Of a stretch of DNA of 27,140 nucleotides, positions 7,913 through 17,629 are shown in pieces. The DNA lies in assembly GCA_035513345.1 (NCBI GenBank), contig DATKCF010000233.1, forward strand, positions 1 to 27,140. The letters run 5' to 3'. A model generated the notes under the pieces. It searched no databases. It was not told where the DNA came from and saw only the letters and a program-made list of their open reading frames with translations. This DNA is from DATKCF01 sp035513345. GTDB taxonomy: Bacteria; Gemmatimonadota; Gemmatimonadetes; Longimicrobiales; RSA9. The stretch's first letter is position 1, and the number at the start of each line of letters is the position of its first letter. A program made the translations under genes and the position numbers.

Positions 7913-7991
7913 CGGGAGAATCTCCCGACCGTTGCGACGGGTTCTTTCCTTCAAGAGAGCCTCCCGGCCGTCCGATCCTGTAATCACAGGA
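7913..7991. promoter_or_regulatory. Two dyads upstream of the outer-membrane protein gene
   Basis: CGGGAGAATCTCCCG (7913-7927) is a perfect palindrome around a central A. TCCTGT and ACAGGA (7976-7981, 7986-7991) form a perfect inverted repeat around AATC. Both lie in the 180-nt spacer between 7885 and 8066. The second is 74 nt before the start codon and is operator-like; the first could be a terminator stem for the aminotransferase or another operator. No regulator is identified. Confidence 0.3.
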
Positions 7992-8065
7992 CCGTTACGG
8001 AATGGCGGACCGCCCCCGGTGCCCGCTGGCCGGTCCATCGGACTCATGTTGAAGGAACAACAAGA

Positions 8066-8818
8066 ATGAAACGACTCGCACTCGCCGCACTCATCACGGC
8101 AGTGTTGTGCCCCGCCGCGGGCACTGCGCAAACGATGTACGATTTTGAACGGCCCGTCTGGGGTCCCCGGTTGCGGGTGACGCCATTCGTTGGATTCGCC
8201 GCCGCGGCAAGCCGTATCGAGCGCTGGTCGGTCACCTCGATCAGCGGCGGCACAAGCCGGCAGGAATGGGACGTCTCGATGGCCGCCGGGCCGGTGGCCG
8301 GACTGACCGTCGAGAAGCAGGTGTTCGAGCGGTTCGCGGTTGCGGTGTCCGGCGCCGTTGTGTCGCGTGGCAAGACAGTCGAGCACCAGACGGGCGATGC
8401 CCAGCTCTTCGAGTACAAAGGCAGCAACTTCCTGTTCGCGAAGGCCGTTGGTCTCGTGCGGCTGCGCGAGGAAGTCTCGGAGATCCAGGTCCACACGATG
8501 ACCGGCTCCCTCTTCTTCGGCCCGGCATGGGTCCGCGAAATGCCGAAAGCGGATTCGTTCATGTCGCCCGTCAGACTCGAGCCGCTGAATCACTGGGGCC
8601 TGAGCTTCGGTTTCGACGCAGAGATCCCGCTGCCGTTCGACAGGCTGTCGTTCACCGCGGGTCTCGAGGACTACGTCATCTGGTGGAATACGACGGAGAT
8701 CGCGCGTCGAAACGACGCGGTCATCGCGGCGAACGGCGGCGAAAGTCTGTCGTTCGTCGAGAGCGGACCGTCACACAACCTGCTGTTCCGAGCGGGTCTC
8801 AGCGTCCGTTTCCGGTAG
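8066..8818 (+). CDS. Putative outer-membrane beta-barrel protein
   Basis: A 250-residue protein with a clear signal peptide (MKRLALAALITAVLCPAAGT, cleavage after AQ near residue 22). The mature chain alternates amphipathic strands separated by polar turns (for example GPRLRVTPFVGFAAAA, FAVAVSGAVV, SLFFGPAWVRE, RLSFTAGLEDYVIWW). It ends LLFRAGLSVRFR, with the aromatic residue near the C-terminus that barrel assembly uses. AAGGA lies upstream of ATG 8066. I recognise no specific family; it resembles many uncharacterised barrel proteins of this size. A 14-bp hairpin 21 nt after its stop is a likely terminator. The preceding spacer holds two dyads. Confidence 0.8.
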   Translation: MKRLALAALITAVLCPAAGTAQTMYDFERPVWGPRLRVTPFVGFAAAASRIERWSVTSISGGTSRQEWDVSMAAGPVAGLTVEKQVFERFAVAVSGAVVSRGKTVEHQTGDAQLFEYKGSNFLFAKAVGLVRLREEVSEIQVHTMTGSLFFGPAWVREMPKADSFMSPVRLEPLNHWGLSFGFDAEIPLPFDRLSFTAGLEDYVIWWNTTEIARRNDAVIAANGGESLSFVESGPSHNLLFRAGLSVRFR

Positions 8819-8838
8819 GAACCGGGCGTTGCATTGAA

Positions 8839-8873
8839 CGGGCGGTCCGGTCAGCCATCGACCGGGCCGCCCG
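8839..8873 (+). terminator. Terminator-like hairpin overlapping the 3' end of the SRAP gene
   Basis: CGGGCGGTCCGGTC (8839-8852) pairs with GACCGGGCCGCCCG (8860-8873) over 14 bp with one U-G wobble and a 7-nt loop. It begins 21 nt after the outer-membrane protein stop. Its right arm and loop encode the last codons of the convergent SRAP gene. No strong U-tract follows, so efficiency is uncertain. Confidence 0.5.
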
Positions 8874-9549
8874 CAATCGTTCCCGGGACCTGCACAGGCT
8901 CGATGCAGTCCGGCGAGTCGTTGGCGACGGAGTTGACCAGCGTCGAGACTGCGTGGCCGCCGAGCGACGCTCCGTCGAGCGGCGTGAGCAGGCGCTCGAG
9001 CGTTGCCGTTCCGGTGGCGGGATCGAGCCACTGATCCCTCGCCGCTCGATCCAGGATTACCGGCATTCGATCATGAACGGGGGCGACCACAGAGTCCGCG
9101 CGTGTCGTGACGATTGCGCAGGAGAACAGCTTCTCGCCGTCTTCCGCCGACCACGAATCCCACAGGCCGGCGAACGCGAACGGACGTCCGCTCCGAAGGT
9201 GGAACCACCACGGCTGCCTGACGGCGCCGACCCTGGACCACTCGTAGAAACCGTCGGCCACCACCAGGCAGCGCCGGTGCAGGAACGGCTCGCGGAACGA
9301 CGGCCGCTCGAGCAGCGTTTCGGCGCGCGCGTTGATGGTACCCTTGACGTCGCGCGGCGACCTGGCCCAGCCGGGTACCAGACCCCAGCGCAGCAGCGCG
9401 AAACGCGCCGCACCCTGCGCGTTGCGTCCGATTACCGGAACGTCCTGCTGCGGCGCGACGTTATAGCGGGGCTCGAATTGCGGCGCTTCAATGCCGAACT
9501 CGGCAAGCAGTTCCTCCGCCGAGACGGCGATCGTGTACCGGCCGCACAC
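8851..9549 (-). CDS. SRAP-domain DNA-protein crosslink protein (YedK/HMCES family)
   Basis: A 232-residue protein with all hallmarks of the SRAP family, which covalently caps abasic sites in single-stranded DNA through a thiazolidine link to Cys2. The start is GTG 9549, because initiation there makes the catalytic Cys residue 2 (MCGRYT); longer in-frame versions would bury it. Other active-site residues are visible: Asn72 in INARAET, Glu102 in ADGFYEW and His158 in PVHDRMPVIL, at positions close to those of E. coli YedK. The GTG lies 2 nt after the stop of the acyl-CoA oxidase-like gene (TGA TC GTG), with GGTGG as a possible Shine-Dalgarno inside the upstream codons. Its translation is therefore probably coupled to that gene. 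Its 3' end overlaps a terminator-like hairpin of the opposing gene. Confidence 0.95.
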   Translation of the reverse strand: MCGRYTIAVSAEELLAEFGIEAPQFEPRYNVAPQQDVPVIGRNAQGAARFALLRWGLVPGWARSPRDVKGTINARAETLLERPSFREPFLHRRCLVVADGFYEWSRVGAVRQPWWFHLRSGRPFAFAGLWDSWSAEDGEKLFSCAIVTTRADSVVAPVHDRMPVILDRAARDQWLDPATGTATLERLLTPLDGASLGGHAVSTLVNSVANDSPDCIEPVQVPGTIAGGPVDG

Positions 9550-9551
9550 GA

Positions 9552-11855
9552 TCAGCCACCGGGCACGGCAATCGGCGCAGCCAGGAGCGCGTCCGGGATG
9601 CCGAACGCGTCGACGAGCCGGACGGCATCGGGCCTCAGTTCGCTGCACAGCCCTGCGATTTCGTCCCGCACGGCTTCGGCCTTGCCGGCCTCGAGGTAGC
9701 CCTTGGTCAGAAACCACGCGGCGTCACGATGGATGGCCGATAACGCGAACAGCGCGGACACCCTGTCGAGTGTCGGCCTCAGCGACGGCTCGGCTTCGTC
9801 GATTGCCGTTCTCGCACGCTCGAGGATGTGGCGTTCTACGTGTGCGAGCGCGGCATCGATCGCATGGTCCTGGCACTCGTTCAATGCGTCGAACGAATCG
9901 GTGCCGTCCTGGATGCGGGCGCGCAGCCGCGTCGCCAGTGATGCGAGCAGCCTGTCCTCTCGCCACGCGAAGGCGGCCAGATGGAACTCCGGGTCGCGCA
10001 GGTGCTCCTGGCCCGCTCGTCGCGTAACGACCGGGTTGCGCTCCGCCATCGTTCGGACTGCACGGCCGCCGATCCAGCGGACGACGTTCCAGAGCTTGAG
10101 GTCGCCGAACCGCTCGCGGTAGTCGGTGAGACGGCTGCGTGCCACGAGCTGAAGCAGCACGTCATTCGCGCCCTCGAATGTCGTGAACACGTCCGTGTCC
10201 GCGCGCAGCCCCGCGATCCGGTTGACCGCCATGTAGCCCTGTCCGCCGCATACTTCGCGCGCGGCCTGCATCGTGCCCACCGCATAACGCGACGCCCACG
10301 CCTTGAGACCGGCCGCAAGCGCTTCGACTTCCTGGGCGTCGCTCTCGCTCCGTTCAGCGAATCGCCGGATCAGGTCAGTGATCGCGAAATCGAGCATGTA
10401 CGCGGCCGCCACGCGTGGCAGCAACGCGTGCTGAACCACGCGGTAGTCGAGAATGGGTACTTCGGGCCGGCCTTCCGGCCCGAACTGTCTGCGGTTTGCC
10501 GCGTACCGGACCGATATCGCCAGGGCCGATTTCGACGTGCTGAGCGACGCCGCCGCAATGGCTACACGGCCGGCCACGAGCGTTCCAATCATCGTGAAGA
10601 ACCGGCGGCCCGCGCTACGGATCGGACTGTTGTATGTGCCATCCCCGGCAACGTCACCAAAGCGGTTCAGCAGGTTCTCGCGTGGAACACGCACACGGTC
10701 GAATGCGATGCGCCCGTTGTCGATGCCGTTCAGGCCTTCCTTCGCGCCACAGTCCTCGATCGTCACGCCTTCGAGCGGAACGCCGTCGTCATCACGGATG
10801 GGGACGAGGATGGCATGAACACCGTGACGCTCGCCGCCCGTGACCAGCTGAGCGAAGACCGTCGCAAGCCGACCGTGCAGTGCGGCATTGCCGATATAGT
10901 CCTTCATCGCGCCGCGGTTCGGCGTATGTATCTCGAACTCGCCGGTCTCGTGCACCCACGTCGCGGTCGTCTCGATGTCGCGCACGTTCGAGCCATGTGC
11001 GGTCTCCGTCATTGCAAAGCAGCCCGGAACCTCCAGCGTCCCGACACCGCCCAGCCATTTCTCGTGGTGCCGTCTCGTGCCGAGCAGCCAGATGCTGCCG
11101 CCGAACAGACCGAACTGCACGCCGAACTTCACGACCAGGCTGGTGTCATGGTACGCGATCGTCTCGAACGCGACGATTGCGCGGGCGGCATCGTGTTCAC
11201 CGCCGAATTCATGAGGGTACGCGATCGCGCCGTACCCGTCAGCGGCGAGCGCGCGACACCATTCGAGCACACGTTGCCTGTACGCGGCAATCTCGTGCTG
11301 CGGAACGTAGGCGAAATCCGCCTGCGACAGCCTGTGCAGCAGCGCCTCGCGCAGGTCGGCGTGATAGCCGTCCAGAAGCGCGTGCATGGTCCCGACGTCA
11401 AACGCGGGTTCGTCGGCCGCATCGGCGACTGGCTCCTGACGGTGGCGCAGCAGGCTTCGCGTCGCTTCCGTATCGACCACACCCAGCGTTGCTTCGACAC
11501 CCTCGAGCGCACGGCGGACCGGACCCGCGGCCCCGGCATCGGCCGAGGCTGACGCCAGCGCCTCGCCAAGCTCGGCGAGACTGCCGGGCGGACGACCGCT
11601 GACCGTGCCGGCCGCGCTCCTGCTGGCCTCGAGCAGCCGCTCGAGCGCGGCCGGCGCAGGCGGCGCGTCCGGATCGAGCCAGTCCTCGACGTGCGCGCGC
11701 ATTGCAGTCGACACATCCGCATTGGCAAGATGCCGGCGCAACGCCTGCATCTCGTCCGCTGTGAGCGTGCCGTCCGACCACGCCAGATAGATCACAGGCG
11801 CGAACGGGATCAGAGCGGCTGGAATCTCGTCGTCACGATCGGTCGGTGGGTTCAT
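9552..11855 (-). CDS. Acyl-CoA oxidase/dehydrogenase-like flavoenzyme with TerB-like N-terminal segment
   Basis: A 767-residue protein from ATG 11855; an in-frame GTG at 11882 is also possible and neither start has a good Shine-Dalgarno. The core (about 150-760) follows the peroxisomal acyl-CoA oxidase plan: helical N-domain, CFAMTETAHGSNVRDIETTA for flavin and acyl binding, DCGAKEGLNGIDNGRIAFDR and NRRQFGP in the middle and C-domains, CGGQGYM, and the FEGAND motif containing the expected catalytic glutamate. It probably oxidises acyl-CoA to trans-2-enoyl-CoA, passing electrons to oxygen or to a flavoprotein. Ahead of this, residues about 13-60 (LIPFAPVIYLAWSDGTLTAD, then EMQALRRHL) look like a TerB-type helical module, unusual for the family. 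SRAP follows 2 nt downstream. Confidence 0.9.
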   Translation of the reverse strand: MNPPTDRDDEIPAALIPFAPVIYLAWSDGTLTADEMQALRRHLANADVSTAMRAHVEDWLDPDAPPAPAALERLLEASRSAAGTVSGRPPGSLAELGEALASASADAGAAGPVRRALEGVEATLGVVDTEATRSLLRHRQEPVADAADEPAFDVGTMHALLDGYHADLREALLHRLSQADFAYVPQHEIAAYRQRVLEWCRALAADGYGAIAYPHEFGGEHDAARAIVAFETIAYHDTSLVVKFGVQFGLFGGSIWLLGTRRHHEKWLGGVGTLEVPGCFAMTETAHGSNVRDIETTATWVHETGEFEIHTPNRGAMKDYIGNAALHGRLATVFAQLVTGGERHGVHAILVPIRDDDGVPLEGVTIEDCGAKEGLNGIDNGRIAFDRVRVPRENLLNRFGDVAGDGTYNSPIRSAGRRFFTMIGTLVAGRVAIAAASLSTSKSALAISVRYAANRRQFGPEGRPEVPILDYRVVQHALLPRVAAAYMLDFAITDLIRRFAERSESDAQEVEALAAGLKAWASRYAVGTMQAAREVCGGQGYMAVNRIAGLRADTDVFTTFEGANDVLLQLVARSRLTDYRERFGDLKLWNVVRWIGGRAVRTMAERNPVVTRRAGQEHLRDPEFHLAAFAWREDRLLASLATRLRARIQDGTDSFDALNECQDHAIDAALAHVERHILERARTAIDEAEPSLRPTLDRVSALFALSAIHRDAAWFLTKGYLEAGKAEAVRDEIAGLCSELRPDAVRLVDAFGIPDALLAAPIAVPGG

Positions 11856-11892
11856 GATCGCTGCTTTCGTCGTTGGCACCACTATCGCGAGC

Positions 11893-11925
11893 AGCGGGGC
11901 ACGGGTTCGCGCCCCGTGCCCCGCT
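11893..11925 (-). terminator. Strong hairpin after the M14 peptidase gene
   Basis: AGCGGGGCACGGG (11893-11905) pairs perfectly with CCCGTGCCCCGCT (11913-11925) over 13 bp around a 7-nt loop. It lies 27 nt after the minus-strand peptidase stop at 11952 and just before the next gene's start. No U-tract follows in the minus direction, so it may attenuate or protect the 3' end rather than fully terminate. Confidence 0.5.
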
Positions 11926-11951
11926 CCGTAATTCCCCTCAACGGCTTCGGA

Positions 11952-14741
<2,790 letters not shown>

Positions 14742-14838
14742 CGCTGACACCTCGGCATCTGGGGAGGGATCACGCCCCACCGGATCCGTTGGCGGGGAAG
14801 AGTCAGCATAACATCGGCGGCAACGCCGGTCCAGCGAA

Positions 14839-14855
14839 CGCCAGCTTTGCTGGCG
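14839..14855. other. Perfect hairpin in the divergent spacer
   Basis: CGCCAGC (14839-14845) and GCTGGCG (14849-14855) flank TTT. It lies in the 199-nt spacer between the divergent M14 peptidase and the small membrane protein. It may be a binding dyad or part of a 5' leader; no clear promoter boxes were found. Confidence 0.35.
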
Positions 14856-14940
14856 GCTCATTGGACACACGGTTTGCGGGCGGTCCGCCGGACGCCTACG
14901 TTGCGCCGCCGTCCGAATCACCGGCCATCAGGGGATACCT

Positions 14941-15336
14941 GTGAACGAATTCCTTTTCGCGGCACACTCCGGATTCCGCTACCTCGTGCTCGTCATCGGC
15001 CTGGGCGCAGCAGCAGCCGCGGCGGCGGCGCTCGTCGGCGGCCCGACGTCGAAGCCGGCGCATCTGTCGTTTCGTCTGTTCGCTGTGTTCGTCGTGCTCG
15101 TGGACGTCCAGGTGGTACTCGGACTGGCCGTGATCCTCACGCGGCCGTTCCTGCCGATCTACATCGGCCACCTGGTGCTGATGGTGGTGGCGGTGGCGGT
15201 GGCGCACGGGTTGGCGGTGTACCTGAAGCGGAGACCCGTCGACCGGAGAGACCCCGGCCCGATCCTGGCCGGCGTCGCGATCACGCTCGCGCTGATTGCC
15301 GGCGGCATCCTGGCGATCGACAGACCGATCTTCTGA
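14941..15336 (+). CDS. Small four-helix membrane protein, possibly haem-binding
   Basis: A 131-residue integral membrane protein with four hydrophobic helices at about 11-32, 43-67, 72-95 and 107-125. The start is GTG 14941, with GGGGA 5 nt upstream. The opening AAHSGFRYLVL resembles the 'HSxLRW' start of small uncharacterised membrane proteins sometimes annotated as cytochrome-b-like. His9, His77 (IGHLVLM) and His89 (VAHGLAV) lie in or near helices and could bind haem, but no CxxCH or other proof exists. It is divergent from the M14 peptidase and convergent with the diguanylate cyclase across 69 nt. A role in redox or membrane chemistry is only a guess. Confidence 0.75.
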   Translation: MNEFLFAAHSGFRYLVLVIGLGAAAAAAAALVGGPTSKPAHLSFRLFAVFVVLVDVQVVLGLAVILTRPFLPIYIGHLVLMVVAVAVAHGLAVYLKRRPVDRRDPGPILAGVAITLALIAGGILAIDRPIF

Positions 15337-15405
15337 ACCGGCAACAGCACGAATCGGGGCGCGCGGCTCATCGGGCCGCCCGGACCTTCGTCACATCGAC
15401 GAGCG

Positions 15406-16341
15406 TTACGGGCCGGCCTGGCGAGTGGCAGTCGCGACCGGCTGGTGAACGCGCAGTGAATCGATGCCGGCCGCCTTCGCTTCGTAGAGCGCAGCGTCGG
15501 CGGCGGCAATCAGGTCTTCGGGAGAACGCATGCCCGGCTGGAACGCGGCGAGTCCGCAGGACATCGTGATCGCGCCGGCGCTCAGACCGACTTCGCGCAG
15601 CCTTGCCTTCACGCGCTCGATGAAGACGAGCGCACCCGCGATCTCCGCGGACGCCAGAACGGACAGAAACTCTTCGCCGCCCCACCGACCCGAGATGTTC
15701 ATGGCTCGCGTATGCATCGACAACGCATGCGCGACACCGCGCAGCGCTTCATCGCCCGCGGCGTGCCCGTAACGGTCGTTGTACTGCTTGAAGAGATCGA
15801 TGTCGAAGTATACGAGCACGAGCGGCCGGCCTCGCCTCGCCGCTGCGAACTCGCGTTCGAGTGTGAGGCGGACATAGCGGCGGTTCGGCAAGCCGGTCAG
15901 CTCGTCCGTGAGCGCCAGCTCCTCGGCGTGCATGCGCTCCGTGTGCAGGCGGTCCGACAACATGCCGATGCCCATGGCGATGAGCACGTACGCCACGATG
16001 ACCGCGATGAGCAGAGACAGGTCGGGTACGCGAAACCCGATCAGCGCAAGGCCGATCTGCACGCTGACGAGAACCAGCATGCCTATCGCAAGGGCAGTGG
16101 CTACGCCCCGCCAGCCGCGGAAATAGGCCAGCATGAACGCTGGCACGAGGAGCAGCAGCCAGAGCAGCAGCCAGACCAGCAGCTCGTAGTCCTCGATCGT
16201 CTGAGGGACCACGACCGATGCGAGAACGGGAACGAGTACCGCGATGGCGCTCAGAACGATCGCGCGACGCGGCATCGTCGGGCGGCCAAGATACCACACC
16301 GGCTTTCGAACGGAGCTTTCCTGCGGGAGCGCTAACCGCAT
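15406..16341 (-). CDS. Membrane-anchored GGDEF diguanylate cyclase
   Basis: A 311-residue protein that likely makes cyclic di-GMP from two GTP. The start at ATG 16341 is preferred because GAGGG lies 5 nt upstream; an ATG at 16368 and one at 16275 lack this. Residues about 26-127 hold four membrane helices with short loops and no recognisable sensor. A short linker (RLHTERMHAEELALTDELTG) leads to the GGDEF domain at about 145-295. FDIDLFKQYNDRYGH carries the metal-binding Asp and GGEEF (221-225) is intact. The inhibitory I-site, normally RxxD five residues before GGEEF, reads RAMN (212-215), so product inhibition may be weak. No EAL or HD-GYP partner lies in the window. Confidence 0.95.
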   Translation of the reverse strand: MRLALPQESSVRKPVWYLGRPTMPRRAIVLSAIAVLVPVLASVVVPQTIEDYELLVWLLLWLLLLVPAFMLAYFRGWRGVATALAIGMLVLVSVQIGLALIGFRVPDLSLLIAVIVAYVLIAMGIGMLSDRLHTERMHAEELALTDELTGLPNRRYVRLTLEREFAAARRGRPLVLVYFDIDLFKQYNDRYGHAAGDEALRGVAHALSMHTRAMNISGRWGGEEFLSVLASAEIAGALVFIERVKARLREVGLSAGAITMSCGLAAFQPGMRSPEDLIAAADAALYEAKAAGIDSLRVHQPVATATRQAGP

Positions 16342-16795
16342 GCCGACCCTCACGAATGAACCCTGCATCGCCGAATGTTGAACCGACAGGTCGCTCAGTC
16401 AGGGTACTCGCGCGGGTCCGGGAGCGCCACCCGCGACCATGCCCCGTGGCCGGCCGTAACCGGTTCCCGGACGTCGCGATCCCGCTTTCCCCCGGCATAA
16501 GTATCGCCACGCCGACCTGCCCGGTTGAGTGTGTCGCCTCCTCTCGATCCCCGGCTCCGATCAACAGATCGCCGTGATGCTGATCGCGCCGGAGAAGCCG
16601 TCCCGCGTACATTCTGCCCGCGGCGCTCCGATCAAGCGGAAAATGCGGCCGCCTGATCCTGGAGATCCGCCGGAACGGTTGGCCGGCGGACAGCCCTGTG
16701 AGTCCCGAAGAACCTCGACCGCGAGGCAGGAGACAATGCGGCACTTGCCCGACGATTTGCCGGCGAACCGGCGCTGCCGGCCCGTCACCTGAAGC
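16342..16795. other. 454-nt spacer without a recognised gene
   Basis: It lies between the divergent diguanylate cyclase and esterase genes. Short open frames exist on both strands (for example 16529-16792 plus) but show no Shine-Dalgarno, no conserved motif and an Arg/Pro-rich composition typical of high-GC non-coding frames. It holds a strong hairpin at 16666-16690 and a smaller one at 16759-16772 (GCCGG CGAA CCGGC) just before the esterase start. No known riboswitch consensus was recognised, including the cyclic-di-GMP GEMM motif. Confidence 0.5.
16666..16690 (+). other. 8-bp hairpin in the likely esterase leader
   Basis: TCCGCCGG (16666-16673) and CCGGCGGA (16683-16690) pair perfectly around a 9-nt loop, about 105 nt before the esterase start. 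No U-tract follows. It could be a 5'-leader structure. Confidence 0.35.
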
Positions 16796-17629
16796 ATGAC
16801 CGGGAACCATCCATGGGCGGATTACCCGACCGGTGACGACCCGCTGCTCGGCGCTCTGACCGGGCGGTTGAAGATCCTCCGGAACGTCCCCGGGCCCGCG
16901 GCATCACGTCGGCGCGACCTGCTCGTGCTCGTGCCACCGTCGTACGAGACCGGGACCGTCCGATTCCCCGTAGTCTACATGCACGACGGACAGAACCTGT
17001 TCGACCCGGCAACCAGTCATGCGGGCGCGTGGCGAGTCGGCCGTGCGCTCGATTCGATCCGCAGCCACGGCATCGAGGCGATCGTCGTCGGTGTCCCCAA
17101 CGCCGGAGTGGATCGGATCGGTGAGTACAGCCCGTTCCGTGACAGACGCATCGGGGGCGGTGAAGGCGACACGTACGTGGCATGGCTCGCCGATGATGTC
17201 AGGCGCCGCGTCGATGCCGCGTTCCGGACCCGGACCGATCCGTCCGTGACCTGCCTGGCCGGCTCTTCGATGGGCGGGCTCATCAGCCTCTACGCGCTGT
17301 TCCGGCGCCCGGACGCGTTCGGCGTGGCTGGCGCGCTGAGTCCCGCGCTATGGTTTGCGCGGCGCGCGATATTCCGGTGGCTGGACGGCCTCGAAACCGT
17401 GGCCGGGAGGGTCTACCTCGACGCGGGCACGGCGGAGGGACCGCTTCTGCTTGCTGACGTGGCGCGATTCCGCGACTGCCTGATCGACCGCGGACTCCGG
17501 TTCGGCCGCGATCTGCACTGTGTCTTCGAACGCGCCGGCCAACACGACGAAGCCTCCTGGGGCAGAAGGCTTCCGGCAGCACTCCGGTTCATGCTCGATC
17601 AGGCGGCGACTGGTCGGGGAACGCCCTGA
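16796..17629 (+). CDS. PF00756-type alpha/beta-hydrolase (esterase D / enterochelin esterase-like)
   Basis: A 277-residue cytoplasmic-looking hydrolase with no signal peptide. The family signature VVYMHDGQNLFDP (59-71) is followed by the nucleophile elbow GSSMGG (Ser158). The acid is probably Asp209 (YLDAGT) and the base His250 (GQHDEASW), completing a Ser-Asp-His triad at usual spacing. It should hydrolyse an ester or thioester; the family includes S-formylglutathione hydrolases, siderophore esterases and mycolyltransferases, and substrate cannot be chosen here. Its last 41 nt overlap, on the opposite strand, the end of the PuuD-like gene of the ATP-grasp operon. A second, different PF00756-like hydrolase opens that operon, so both may act in related chemistry. 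Confidence 0.9.
   Translation: MTGNHPWADYPTGDDPLLGALTGRLKILRNVPGPAASRRRDLLVLVPPSYETGTVRFPVVYMHDGQNLFDPATSHAGAWRVGRALDSIRSHGIEAIVVGVPNAGVDRIGEYSPFRDRRIGGGEGDTYVAWLADDVRRRVDAAFRTRTDPSVTCLAGSSMGGLISLYALFRRPDAFGVAGALSPALWFARRAIFRWLDGLETVAGRVYLDAGTAEGPLLLADVARFRDCLIDRGLRFGRDLHCVFERAGQHDEASWGRRLPAALRFMLDQAATGRGTP

Noticed and set aside
9981..11552. 523-residue plus-strand open frame opposite the oxidase-like gene
   Set aside because: Antisense to a strongly conserved enzyme; no independent support.
16529..16792. 87-codon plus-strand frame ending 3 nt before the esterase
   Set aside because: Its position suggested a coupled upstream gene, but it has no Shine-Dalgarno or recognisable sequence and is Arg/Pro-rich.
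16342..16795. Cyclic-di-GMP riboswitch next to the diguanylate cyclase
   Set aside because: The GEMM core consensus was not found on either strand.
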